Part shown: positions 27,449 through 35,718 of the stretch, one piece after another
Position numbering within the stretch: the first letter of the stretch is position 1
Layout: each line of letters opens with the position of its first letter
Position numbers and translations under genes: made by a program
Assembly (NCBI GenBank): GCA_903873965.1
Contig: CAIQQO010000076.1
Location: 1 to 64,000 of the forward strand
Origin: an uncultured bacterium
GTDB taxonomy: Bacteria > Chloroflexota > Anaerolineae > J036 > Brachytrichaceae
Length of the DNA stretch: 64,000 bases
Direction of reading: 5' to 3'
The notes under the pieces: generated by a model
Seen by the model: only the letters and a program-made list of their open reading frames with translations
Database searches by the model: none
What the model was told of the DNA's origin: nothing

Positions 27449-28183
27449 TTGGATCGTCTAAAAAATAAGGTGGCCATCGTGACTGGCGGCGCACATGGTA
27501 TCGGTGCGGCAACGGTGCGCAGGTTCCGCGAAGAAGGGGCGCAAGTGATCATCGCCGATCTGAACCGTTCAGCAGGTGAGGCGCTGAGTGCAGTCACTGG
27601 CGCAACCTATCTGCCGGTCGATGTTTCGGATCACGCCGCCGTGGGGCGGTTGGTTGATGACACTGTTCGCCAATATGGCGGCCTCGATATCATCGTGAGC
27701 AGCGCCGCGGTGTTTCATGCCGGGCCTATTGATGAAATGACGCCCGCAACGTGGAATGAAGTCATGGCCGTCAACCTGGGCGCCGCTTATCACTTGGCGC
27801 ATTTCGCCACCCCGCATCTACGCCAACGTCCAGGAGCCTCGATCGTGCTGATCAGTTCGGTGCAGGGGATGATTGGCTTCAAAACATTCGCCGCATATGC
27901 CGCATCCAAAGGCGGATTAATTGGCCTGATGCACCAGTTGGCCTCCGAACTGGCGCCCGGCGTGCGCGTGAATACCATCTGCCCGGGCACGATTCAGACT
28001 TATCCCGAAACACCACTTGATCCCGACACCGAAAGGTTGTGGGCAGACCGGCATCTGCTGCGGCGCGTCGGACTACCGATCGAAGTTGCCAATGCAGCGC
28101 TCTTCCTTGCCTCTGACGAAGCCTCGTTCATCACCGGGCACAACCTGGTCGTGGATGGCGGTATGACAGTGATGGGAGATTGA
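27449..28183 (+). CDS. Short-chain dehydrogenase/reductase
   Basis: NAD(P)-dependent SDR oxidoreductase of 244 residues, classical type. Cofactor motif VTGGAHGIGAATVRR (residues 11-25), acidic ADLNRSAGE at the end of strand 2 suggesting NAD preference, structural SSAAVF, catalytic Ser in VLISSVQG and YAASKGG (Tyr-Lys). The C-terminal FITGHNLVVDGGMTVMGD is typical. The start is TTG, supported by GGAGG 7 nt upstream. It is the first gene of a three-gene operon with a zinc alcohol dehydrogenase (6-nt gap) and a cupin protein, likely a sugar or polyol catabolic set; the substrate is unknown. Confidence 0.9.
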   Translation: MDRLKNKVAIVTGGAHGIGAATVRRFREEGAQVIIADLNRSAGEALSAVTGATYLPVDVSDHAAVGRLVDDTVRQYGGLDIIVSSAAVFHAGPIDEMTPATWNEVMAVNLGAAYHLAHFATPHLRQRPGASIVLISSVQGMIGFKTFAAYAASKGGLIGLMHQLASELAPGVRVNTICPGTIQTYPETPLDPDTERLWADRHLLRRVGLPIEVANAALFLASDEASFITGHNLVVDGGMTVMGD

Positions 28184-28189
28184 GAGTAA

Positions 28190-29239
28190 ATGACACAATC
28201 CACAGTAATGCAGGCCGCCTTCATGTGCGGCAAACTGGATGTACGCGTCGAAAACGTTTCCATCCCGCAGATCGAGCAACCCGACGATGTGCTGATTCAG
28301 GTGCATTACACCGGCATTTGCGGATCGGAATTGCATGCCATTGAAGGTTATGAGATTACCGCCGGGACAGCAGTTACGGAAAATGCGCACTCGCCCCTAG
28401 GGCATGAATACGCAGGCGTTATTGCCGAAGTCGGCCCTGGTGTCAAGCACCTTACCAAGGGTCAACGCGTGACGGCATGGCCGCGCGGACCATGCGGGCG
28501 CTGCGATATGTGCCGCAACAGCCTGCACGCGCTGTGCCGCAAGATTGCGCAACGCGGCGGATCATGGGCCGAGTACATCGTCACACCAGCGCCACTCGTC
28601 TATGCGCTGCCTGACGACATCAGCATGGCGATCGGCGCGATCACCGAGCCGCTCAGTTGCGCAGTGCGCATCATGGATCGTGCGTGGATGCGCGCCGGGC
28701 AGACCGTGGCTGTCATTGGGGCAGGCCCCATCGGTCTGTTCTCAGCCATTATGGCGAAGCATGCAGGGGCAGGCCTAGTCATCGTCAGCGAGCCTCGTAA
28801 AAGCCGCCGCTTGATGGCGCAACGCATGGGCGCAGACATCGTCGTCGACCCACTCGTCGAAAACCTGCATGACATTGTCATGCGCCATACGATGCAGCGG
28901 GGCGTGGACATCAGCATTGAGGCAGTTGGGCTTGAACCAGCCCTGTCGCAGGCAATTAATATCGTCGGCGTTGGCGGCACGGTCATCTGGGGCGGCGTTG
29001 CCCCCGCTGGTTTGCGCGTACCTATTTCGCCCAACGATATGTTCATGCGGGAGTACACCCTGCGTACCTCGTGGGGTGGATTGCTGGAGTATGACCGCAC
29101 CCTACGCCTTGAACGTGTGATTGACTGGTCACCTACCGCGCAAGAAATCTTCCCGTTGAGCCAGGCCATGCAAGCGGTCAATTTCTCGCGCACCCAGGCA
29201 GCAGGCAAAGTCCTGCTCAAGACGGCAGCGGCCGATTAA
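28190..29239 (+). CDS. Zinc-dependent medium-chain alcohol dehydrogenase
   Basis: NAD-linked polyol or sugar alcohol dehydrogenase of 349 residues. Catalytic zinc ligands are Cys in YTGICGSELH and GHEYAGVI; the structural zinc cluster is CGRCDMCRNSLHALC. The Rossmann motif is VIGAGPIGLFSAIMA near residue 175, and SEPRKSRR follows strand 2. It resembles L-threonine, sorbitol or galactitol-1-phosphate dehydrogenases, but motifs alone do not choose between them. ATG 28190 is 6 nt after the SDR stop, with GAGAG nearby. With the adjacent SDR and cupin genes it probably forms a carbohydrate oxidation route. Confidence 0.88.
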   Translation: MTQSTVMQAAFMCGKLDVRVENVSIPQIEQPDDVLIQVHYTGICGSELHAIEGYEITAGTAVTENAHSPLGHEYAGVIAEVGPGVKHLTKGQRVTAWPRGPCGRCDMCRNSLHALCRKIAQRGGSWAEYIVTPAPLVYALPDDISMAIGAITEPLSCAVRIMDRAWMRAGQTVAVIGAGPIGLFSAIMAKHAGAGLVIVSEPRKSRRLMAQRMGADIVVDPLVENLHDIVMRHTMQRGVDISIEAVGLEPALSQAINIVGVGGTVIWGGVAPAGLRVPISPNDMFMREYTLRTSWGGLLEYDRTLRLERVIDWSPTAQEIFPLSQAMQAVNFSRTQAAGKVLLKTAAAD

Positions 29240-29247
29240 GGAATACC

Positions 29248-29919
29248 ATGCAAGTCTTTACGATTAACCAAATCACCACCCATGTTCTGTGCAACACGCC
29301 ACAGTGCTTCGCCGAAGTGCGCACCCTCGCACCGGGAGAGGCTATAGCGCCGGCGGCGGCGGAAGTCACGCTGTGCGTCATTGAGGGGAGCGTCGACCTC
29401 GGCGCCATCGGGATACTGGACGCGATGACGGGAGTGCAGATTCCTGCCGGTTATACATGGCATGGCGCTGCCGGTACATCAGGAGCGAAGGTGCTGCGCG
29501 TCGACAGCCCGCATCCCGATTTTGACGCAGCGCAGCGCCTGATCGTGCCTCTCACAGCGCCGCATCGCTTTGCCGTTGCCGGTGGACAGATGATGGTCTA
29601 TGACGACTATGTGCGCGGCGGTGTACTCACTTTTGCGCCCGGTTTTATCGCCGACAAACATTTCCACGACGGTGCTGATGAGATTTTCTGGTTCTTCCAA
29701 GGCCAGTGCCGTGTGACTGGCCCGTATGAAGAAGTCGTCCTCGACGCAGGCAACATCGTACTCACCCCGGCCAACGAATGGCACATTATTGCCAATGCCG
29801 GATCACAGCCCCTGCTGATGTTCCTGACGGTAACACCCAACGTGGTGCCCAGTCACACTTTCTTTGATGCCGATGGCAAACCGTATGCCCGCAGCATGCT
29901 GCCACTGACAAAGGCCTGA
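29248..29919 (+). CDS. Cupin-domain protein
   Basis: A 223-residue protein with two beta-barrel halves. The C-terminal half carries a clear cupin metal-site motif, FAPGFIADKHFHDGADEIFW with two His and Glu, then a second motif containing PANEWHIIANAG. The N-terminal half (residues 30-100) looks like a cupin fold without the His set. The function could be isomerase, dioxygenase or ligand sensor; not determinable. It follows the alcohol dehydrogenase by 8 nt and closes the operon, converging on the TROVE gene. Confidence 0.8.
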   Translation: MQVFTINQITTHVLCNTPQCFAEVRTLAPGEAIAPAAAEVTLCVIEGSVDLGAIGILDAMTGVQIPAGYTWHGAAGTSGAKVLRVDSPHPDFDAAQRLIVPLTAPHRFAVAGGQMMVYDDYVRGGVLTFAPGFIADKHFHDGADEIFWFFQGQCRVTGPYEEVVLDAGNIVLTPANEWHIIANAGSQPLLMFLTVTPNVVPSHTFFDADGKPYARSMLPLTKA

Positions 29920-29928
29920 AATCGGACT

Positions 29929-31602
29929 TCAAATCCGTCCGGCTGAAAATTCGTTAATGATCGCCGGAGTCTGCGCATCAAACCCCACTACATCCAGCGT
30001 ATTGGGGTCGGCGGGGTCAGCAACGCTGAACTCTGTGGCCGTCATACCGACGACAATGAGCTTGGCGTTGATACCTGTCTTTGCGCGGTACCGGCGCAAC
30101 GCCTCCATCGGATGGATGCTGCCCGCCCATGTCTCGTTATCGGTATAGATCACAAACACATCGACCTGAAGATTGTTTTCGATCGCGTTGAGCATCGGCA
30201 GCGCGCAGTCGGTCCTGCCCATGGGGATAAGTTCAATCGCCTTCACAATCGCCATAAGTTCCATGTGTGATGACACTGACACATCGACCATCTTGCTACG
30301 GCTCCAGTCATGCGATTGTGATGCAGCAGCATCTATGCCAAATCCCCGCACAACAAAGTGGGCTTCCTTTTGCATGGTAACCAGCGCCATCGCCGCAGAG
30401 GCCACACGAGCCGAGAGATGCGTACCGTTGATCATGGATGCACCCATTGAGCCTGACACATCCAGCGCAAGGTAGTATCTCAAGCCTGTTGGCGCGACAT
30501 TCTTAAACGCCTTGATAAAGGCAACATCCAGTGCATCCTTAATTTGCGGCACCGGTGTCCATTTCAATTTGCCCTTCACACCCTTGCCAGCCTGATAGGT
30601 GGTTGCAGCCAATAGAAAGTGCATCGGGTGTACTTTCGCCTTCATGATGGCGGTTTCATCCGTCAGTTTGTCAACAATGGTCTTGATGATGTCGAATTTG
30701 CCCGGAGCAATCACTTCCTGCGCCGACAACTGACCCAGGTTGCGCGTCAACGCCATCAACGGCATGGAAGGAATCAACACCTCCCATATTTCGGGCGTCA
30801 TCTTCGTTGAGGGAATGACCTCCCAAACCACCCTGTCGCCACTGGCGATTTGATTGAGTATCGTTTGTGTATCCGGCGCGGTGTCCATGATGTGCTTCGT
30901 GTAGATCAGGCCCATATCGCTGTCAGGAACATACGATTCGTTTGTCCCTCGCGCCTTGATCCAGGCAAAGATCTTCTTTTCAAGTTCGGTTTGCGGCGCG
31001 GGATGCACTACGCGCAAGACATCCCAGTGCGTCCACTCCCCACGATTCCAGTATTTCGCAACCTGATAGGCCACATTCAAATCACCGCCGGCAGTGCCGC
31101 GCGCATACCAACGGGTGATGGTGCGCGCGAGTAGCTTGCCAAACCCGCGCCGTCCCTTCAGAATGCCGATCATGGTCAAAAGGTGCGTGCCTGTGCGAAC
31201 GATTTCATTGAAGTGTTGCTCTGCCTGCTTCATCACAGCCAGATTACCGCACGACAATGCCATGGCCAGCAGCGCCAGAACAGGCTCCTGTTTATGGGCG
31301 CGCCCGTTGATCGACACGTCACGAACCATCTCAATGGCTTCAAGACCATGGTGCTCTAGGCATTCTGCCACCATCTTAATCGCCTTGTCCGTCATTTCCC
31401 GTTCGCCAACATAGTAAGTCCCGCCCAAGGTACCCAGGATCAGAAAGCGCTCCAACTGCTTGAGTAGCGTGATCTGATAGGTATAGCCACCCGCATTGTT
31501 CAACACCTGACGACTATCGAGCGGCTCGCTTTGTGGAATTGGCGCTACGGTGTTATCTGATTCCGGATTGGTTTGCATGGCCTTGCGGTAAGCATTACCC
31601 AT
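29929..31602 (-). CDS. TROVE domain protein (Ro60/Rsr-like RNA-binding protein)
   Basis: A 557-residue homologue of the Ro60 autoantigen, a ring of HEAT-like repeats that binds misfolded small RNAs and Y RNAs. Landmarks are NNAGGYTYQI, LERFLILGTLGGTYYVGERE (residues about 50-70), ALLAMALSCGN and a C-terminal VWA domain with MIDAS motif DVSGSMG (about residue 390). Bacterial Rsr proteins pair with exonucleases and Y RNAs for rRNA maturation and stress survival. Start ATG 31602 has GGAGGGG at 5 nt. Just upstream lies a complete intrinsic terminator, so the message must read through or start after it. No rtcB or tRNA ligase gene is adjacent. Confidence 0.93.
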   Translation of the reverse strand: MGNAYRKAMQTNPESDNTVAPIPQSEPLDSRQVLNNAGGYTYQITLLKQLERFLILGTLGGTYYVGEREMTDKAIKMVAECLEHHGLEAIEMVRDVSINGRAHKQEPVLALLAMALSCGNLAVMKQAEQHFNEIVRTGTHLLTMIGILKGRRGFGKLLARTITRWYARGTAGGDLNVAYQVAKYWNRGEWTHWDVLRVVHPAPQTELEKKIFAWIKARGTNESYVPDSDMGLIYTKHIMDTAPDTQTILNQIASGDRVVWEVIPSTKMTPEIWEVLIPSMPLMALTRNLGQLSAQEVIAPGKFDIIKTIVDKLTDETAIMKAKVHPMHFLLAATTYQAGKGVKGKLKWTPVPQIKDALDVAFIKAFKNVAPTGLRYYLALDVSGSMGASMINGTHLSARVASAAMALVTMQKEAHFVVRGFGIDAAASQSHDWSRSKMVDVSVSSHMELMAIVKAIELIPMGRTDCALPMLNAIENNLQVDVFVIYTDNETWAGSIHPMEALRRYRAKTGINAKLIVVGMTATEFSVADPADPNTLDVVGFDAQTPAIINEFSAGRI

Positions 31603-31626
31603 TGATCCCCTCCAATAAATAAAAAA

Positions 31627-31645
31627 ACGCGCACTGATCGCGCGT
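31627..31645 (-). terminator. Intrinsic terminator in the leader of the TROVE gene
   Basis: On the minus strand ACGCGC-GATCAGT-GCGCGT (31645-31627) is followed immediately by TTTTTTTATTTATT. Its last base is about 25 nt before the TROVE ATG. It could end a short transcript from upstream (the 64-codon frame or a small RNA) or act as an attenuator for the TROVE gene. Confidence 0.75.
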
Positions 31646-31668
31646 CCTTCATCCTCTGATGTGGCAAT

Positions 31669-31691
31669 TAACGGACCCGCTGAGTCCGTTA
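31669..31691 (-). other. 8-bp hairpin upstream of the TROVE terminator
   Basis: TAACGGAC (31669-31676) pairs with GTCCGTTA (31684-31691) around a 7-nt loop. It overlaps the stop codon of the small frame at 31689-31883 and lies 24 nt before the terminator on the minus strand. Together the two hairpins would form the 3' part of any small RNA made here. Confidence 0.5.
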
Positions 31692-31883
31692 CTCCAATTT
31701 CATCGGGGCTAAAATTCTGCCAATAGTGTTTTTTGGAAGAAAACTACTGACAATCGTCCCCGACTTAAATAGTGTACCACAATCAACCAAAACAGCAGTA
31801 GATTTAAAAAATCCGGAAGGCTGTCTGGCCTCAATAACTGCCCAACCAGCTTCGTCTTGCCTCATATCTCTCACTTCTGTCAT
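31689..31883 (-). CDS. Possible small protein (64 residues)
   Basis: An open frame upstream of the TROVE gene on the same strand; the product begins MTEVRDMRQDEAGWAVIEAR and contains a hydrophobic stretch STAVLVDCGTLF. It has no recognisable domain and no strong Shine-Dalgarno, although hairpins immediately follow its stop codon as if ending a transcription unit. It may equally be part of a non-coding RNA locus associated with the Ro60-like gene. Treat as tentative. Confidence 0.25.
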   Translation of the reverse strand: MTEVRDMRQDEAGWAVIEARQPSGFFKSTAVLVDCGTLFKSGTIVSSFLPKNTIGRILAPMKLE

Positions 31884-31982
31884 CTTTTGTGACGCCAGTC
31901 ATCACACAATATGGCGGTAGTCACTGGCGCACATACGAGCACAGGCATAATATAGACTTGGAGAAAAGGTGAAACTCACACT

Positions 31983-33026
31983 ATGAATCACAAGCTATTT
32001 TCAATCGCGGCGCTCCTGGGCAGCGCCATTCTGACAATCACTCCCGCCTTGCCGGTCCAGGCAGAAGGTCGTCGCCCGTCAGATATCCTGGCGTACACAC
32101 CTGAAGCCGGGCAAGTCACCAAGGTCATTGATGGACAAACCATTCAGGTTGCATTGTCCACGGGCTCAACAGTCACAGTTCGCTATATCGGGCTGACTAC
32201 CCCCACAGGTAACAGTTGTGGCGCATGGCAAGCCACAGCCGATAACGCCGCGCTCGTGTCTGGAAAAACCGTGCGCATGGAAAAAGATACGCTTACGGCC
32301 TCGGCAGATGGCAGCGTGCTGTATCGCTATGTCTATCTATTGAATGCCACCATGATCAACGAAGAGCTGATCAAAAAAGGTGACGCGATGGCAACGGTGG
32401 CTTCGCCCAACCTGAAGCATCAGGGCACGCTCAATGACCTTGAAGCACGTGCGCGCGCCAGCTATGTCGGCATCTGGGGCGGATGTGGTGCAAAATCTAC
32501 CGTCGCGGAAACACCGGGAACCTGTGTCACCATTACGGCTGAGGCGCTTTATAACCGTGTGGACAAGGTGCCTGAAGTCGGTTTATTGCATGATGGCGAC
32601 TGTGTCACCATCTACAAGGCCGAGAATCTTGATGGCCCGGCGTGGCAGGGAAATTATATATACCACCCCGCAGGAACTGTGGTTGGCATGGCACCCATGT
32701 ACTTCCGCTGGAAGGACGGCATGGTGAGTATCCACGTCGACAGCAATGGCCTGGTTACCGCAGATGTCGTGCGTCACACCAAAACCAAGACCACTTCTTT
32801 TGGTCCGTTCACTTTCCGGCGCGAAGTGGGTGTTGCGGAATACCCGACGACGCAGTCTGTGCTGACTGACCCTGGGCGGCAGGATATGCTGCAGATCCAG
32901 AACCCGCGCACATGGTTGATGCAGAGCCTGGGTAATGGCAAATACCAGGTACTGACCGATATCTTCGTATACCAGTCAGGTGATTACCCAGTGATGTATT
33001 ACGGAGAGTTTGGCGGTCTTCATTGA
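31983..33026 (+). CDS. Secreted staphylococcal nuclease-like (SNase fold) protein
   Basis: A 347-residue protein with a cleavable signal peptide (hydrophobic residues 6-26, likely cleavage after VQA). Residues 40-165 resemble a thermonuclease OB domain: VTKVIDGQTIQV, VRYIGLTTP, LYRYVYLLNATMINEELIKKG and ARASYVGIWGGC. The usual catalytic Glu region reads CGAWQATADNAAL instead of a Glu-containing motif, so nuclease activity is doubtful. A C-terminal domain of about 170 residues (from CVTITAEALYNRVD) is not recognised. It is followed by a clear terminator. An AT-rich GCATAATATAG element near 31943-31955 could be its -10 region. Confidence 0.75.
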   Translation: MNHKLFSIAALLGSAILTITPALPVQAEGRRPSDILAYTPEAGQVTKVIDGQTIQVALSTGSTVTVRYIGLTTPTGNSCGAWQATADNAALVSGKTVRMEKDTLTASADGSVLYRYVYLLNATMINEELIKKGDAMATVASPNLKHQGTLNDLEARARASYVGIWGGCGAKSTVAETPGTCVTITAEALYNRVDKVPEVGLLHDGDCVTIYKAENLDGPAWQGNYIYHPAGTVVGMAPMYFRWKDGMVSIHVDSNGLVTADVVRHTKTKTTSFGPFTFRREVGVAEYPTTQSVLTDPGRQDMLQIQNPRTWLMQSLGNGKYQVLTDIFVYQSGDYPVMYYGEFGGLH

Positions 33027-33055
33027 ACAACACTGACAGCGATTGATCAATCTAT

Positions 33056-33090
33056 AACCCGATGCTTCAAAAGAAACATCGGGTTTTTTA
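33056..33090 (+). terminator. Intrinsic terminator after the SNase-like gene
   Basis: AACCCGATG (33056-33064) pairs with CATCGGGTT (33077-33085), loop 12 nt, followed by TTTTTATTA. Placed 30 nt after the stop codon; a textbook Rho-independent terminator. Confidence 0.9.
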
Positions 33091-33154
33091 TTACTGCCCC
33101 TCTGCATCAGAGTTCTGATCTTTGTCTCATGATCCTTAATTCATATCCATCGGT

Positions 33155-33160
33155 TATCAT
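33155..33160 (+). promoter_or_regulatory. Possible -10 element of the acyl-CoA mutase gene
   Basis: TATCAT ends 10 nt before the ATG at 33171, which would give a transcript with only a few leader bases. No clear -35 is seen and no Shine-Dalgarno precedes the ATG, which fits near-leaderless translation. Weak on its own. Confidence 0.35.
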
Positions 33161-33170
33161 ACATACAGCA

Positions 33171-34811
33171 ATGAGAACACGACAAGACTGGGAGAGCGAA
33201 ACGCTCAAACCATCACTAAAACGCGCGCCCGAACGGCGAACTTCGTTCGAGACGCCCTCCGGTATTCCGTTTGAGATCGTCTATGGCGATCAAGCCTCCG
33301 ATGAATATCCCGGTGAATATCCATTTACGCGCGGTGTGCACCCTACCATGTACCGATCGCGCTTGTGGACGATGCGGCAGTACGCGGGTTACGCCAGCGC
33401 GCAGGAATCCAACCAGCGCTATCGCTACTTGTTGCAACAGGGCCAGACCGGCATCTCGGTTGCCTTCGACCTGCCCACGCAACTGGCCATGGATGCTGAC
33501 GATCCACTTGCGGCCGGCGAAGTGGGCAAGGTAGGCGTGAGCATTTCAACGCTCGATGATGCGCGCGAGTTGTTTGATCAGATCCCACTCGACAAGATCA
33601 GCACCTCGATGACCATCAATGCGCCCGCTGCCATTCTGTTGGCGCTCTATATTGCGGTCGCCAAAGAGCAGGGCGTTACCGAAAGCAAACTGCGCGGCAC
33701 CATCCAGAATGACATTCTGAAAGAGTATGCGGCGCGCGGGCTATATGTATACCCACCTCGCCAGTCGATGCGACTTGTCACCGACATTTTTGCCTATTGC
33801 AAAGATCACGTTCCACACTGGAACACAATCAGCATCAGCGGATATCACATTCGCGAAGCGGGCAGCACTGCGGTGCAGGAAGTGGCATTCACGCTCGCCA
33901 ACGCGATTGCTTACGCCGAGGCAGCGATGAGCGCCGGTCTGGACGTGGACGAGTTCGCCGGCCAACTAGCGTTCTTCTTCAACGCGCATAACGACTTCCT
34001 CGAAGAAATCGCCAAGTTCCGTGCAGCGCGCCGGCTGTGGGCTAAACTGATGCGCGACCGTTTTGGGGCGAAGGATATGCGCAGTTGCATGCTGCGATTC
34101 CATGCGCAGACAGGCGGCAGCACTCTCACGGCGCAACAGCCGATGAACAACGTCGCACGGGTAACTATTCAAGCACTTGCAGCCGTCCTCGGCGGCGCTC
34201 AAAGCCTGCATACCAACAGCATGGATGAAGCCTTGTGGCTGCCCACCGAAGAATCGGTGCGCACCGCCCTGCGCACGCAACAGATCATCGCGCATGAAAG
34301 CGGCGTTGCCAGCGCAGTGGACCCAATGGCTGGCTCGTATGTAGTGGAAAACCTGACCGACCAGATCGAACAGCGCGCCACAGCATTAATCGACGAGATC
34401 GACCGAATGGGTGGCGCCGTGCGCAGTATCGAGAGCGGCTGGATGCAGTCGCAGATATCTGACGCATCGTATCGCTATCAGCGTGAGATCGAGTCGAAGG
34501 ATCGCATCATCGTCGGCTTGAATGAGTTTAAGTCCGAGGGTAATGCATCCGAAGGCAACCGTCAGATCACGCGCTTTAATGTGAATCACACGGTTGAGCA
34601 GCGTCAGTGCGAACGTCTTGCAGACTGGCGCGCCAAACGCGACGCTGAGACGGTCAGCGCGTTGCGCGACAAACTAGAGACGGCAGCGCGCGGTTCAGAG
34701 AACGTCATGCCATGCCTCATCGCATGCGTCGAGGCGGGGATGACGGTAGGTGAGATTGGCAATGTATTCCGACATGTCTTTGGCGAGTATCATCCGCCAA
34801 CGGTGATTTAG
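33171..34811 (+). CDS. Acyl-CoA mutase large subunit (methylmalonyl-CoA mutase type, no B12 domain)
   Basis: Adenosylcobalamin-dependent carbon-skeleton mutase catalytic subunit of 546 residues. It has the substrate-binding TIM barrel ([94 protein letters not shown]) but ends at residue 546, before the C-terminal B12-binding domain (motif DxHxxG) that single-chain enzymes carry. It must pair with a separate small B12-binding subunit, not present in the window. Substrate may be methylmalonyl-, isobutyryl- or related acyl-CoA. ATG 33171 is preferred over the 33129 ATG. Confidence 0.9.
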   Translation: MRTRQDWESETLKPSLKRAPERRTSFETPSGIPFEIVYGDQASDEYPGEYPFTRGVHPTMYRSRLWTMRQYAGYASAQESNQRYRYLLQQGQTGISVAFDLPTQLAMDADDPLAAGEVGKVGVSISTLDDARELFDQIPLDKISTSMTINAPAAILLALYIAVAKEQGVTESKLRGTIQNDILKEYAARGLYVYPPRQSMRLVTDIFAYCKDHVPHWNTISISGYHIREAGSTAVQEVAFTLANAIAYAEAAMSAGLDVDEFAGQLAFFFNAHNDFLEEIAKFRAARRLWAKLMRDRFGAKDMRSCMLRFHAQTGGSTLTAQQPMNNVARVTIQALAAVLGGAQSLHTNSMDEALWLPTEESVRTALRTQQIIAHESGVASAVDPMAGSYVVENLTDQIEQRATALIDEIDRMGGAVRSIESGWMQSQISDASYRYQREIESKDRIIVGLNEFKSEGNASEGNRQITRFNVNHTVEQRQCERLADWRAKRDAETVSALRDKLETAARGSENVMPCLIACVEAGMTVGEIGNVFRHVFGEYHPPTVI

Positions 34812-34839
34812 AAAATAGCTGTCGTCACATTCCCGGAGT

Positions 34840-35718
34840 GTGCCGACTCTTGATAAGGAGCCGTACTCTCAAATGGAAGTCAATCTGGGTGAAACGCAGA
34901 TCGTCGAATTACAGGCAACCTACTCGGCTGAACAGATTCAGGGCATGGCTGTCGGCAAGCGCATCGATGCTTTTGGACAAGTAGCCAAGCTGTTGCAGCG
35001 ACCGAAACCGGAAGACATAGAAATTGTGACGATTCAGAAACAGTATGAATCGTTCTGGGCTGTATCAGCCACAGCGCACTATATCTATGAGCGCAAACGC
35101 GTGTACCACGTCGATGTACCGACGCCGGAAGTGCAGTCCGTCGTCCTGCATGAGCGCGAATATCCCATCACCATCAACCGCACACGCGGATTTGATATCG
35201 ATACGATTGAGCATTGCGACGAAACGCTTCATCGCGATCTGACACTGGACGGCAAAACGGGCGAGGTCGGCGATTTCAAGCGTTACATGACAGCGCCACA
35301 ACAGATGATGCCCGACATCGCCACACTGCAACGCAGTGGCGCGGACGTTATCGTTCCGGATGTGCGCAGTTCATTTGTCATCCGCCATGTTATCCCGATG
35401 TTGATGAAGACGTATCAAGCGGACAAGGTGATTAAAGAAGTCATCAACATCGAGTCGATCGTCTTGTGTTTCCATGCGATCTACTCGGTGGAGTATTCGT
35501 GGGCAGCGAAACAAAAACGTCAGGCATTGATCTTCGACGCAGTCAGCGGCGGATCAAAACCAGCCAGCGCCGAAATACGTACGCGTTCTGCGCGCGTGCT
35601 GGCCAACGACACGCTCTTTGATATCGGCAGCGACGCCGTCGGCACCTTCCTGCCGGGCGCGAATGTTTCAATTCAACTCGGGAGGCTGGCGCCGCCAAAC
35701 GCGGTCAGCGCGCCATGA
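34840..35718 (+). CDS. Conserved-looking protein of unknown function upstream of amrS
   Basis: I do not recognise this 292-residue protein (281 if ATG 34873 is used, which has AAGGAG 13 nt upstream). It has no signal peptide or membrane segment, few cysteines, and looks like a two-domain alpha/beta protein: an N-terminal part with FGQVAKLLQRPKPEDIEIV and FWAVSATAHYIYERKRVYHV, a middle IADVIVPDVRSSF-like segment, and a C-terminal YSVEYSWAAKQKRQALIFDAVSG strand pair. Codon use matches its neighbours. Its stop overlaps the amrS start by 4 nt (ATGA), so it is translationally coupled to the radical SAM enzyme and may supply or receive its product. Confidence 0.7.
   Translation: MPTLDKEPYSQMEVNLGETQIVELQATYSAEQIQGMAVGKRIDAFGQVAKLLQRPKPEDIEIVTIQKQYESFWAVSATAHYIYERKRVYHVDVPTPEVQSVVLHEREYPITINRTRGFDIDTIEHCDETLHRDLTLDGKTGEVGDFKRYMTAPQQMMPDIATLQRSGADVIVPDVRSSFVIRHVIPMLMKTYQADKVIKEVINIESIVLCFHAIYSVEYSWAAKQKRQALIFDAVSGGSKPASAEIRTRSARVLANDTLFDIGSDAVGTFLPGANVSIQLGRLAPPNAVSAP

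Noticed and set aside
31615..31700. A YrlA-type Y RNA with a tRNA-like module
   Set aside because: I could not find a T-arm/acceptor-like fold; only two simple hairpins are visible, so a Y RNA is kept as a possibility in the findings, not as a feature.
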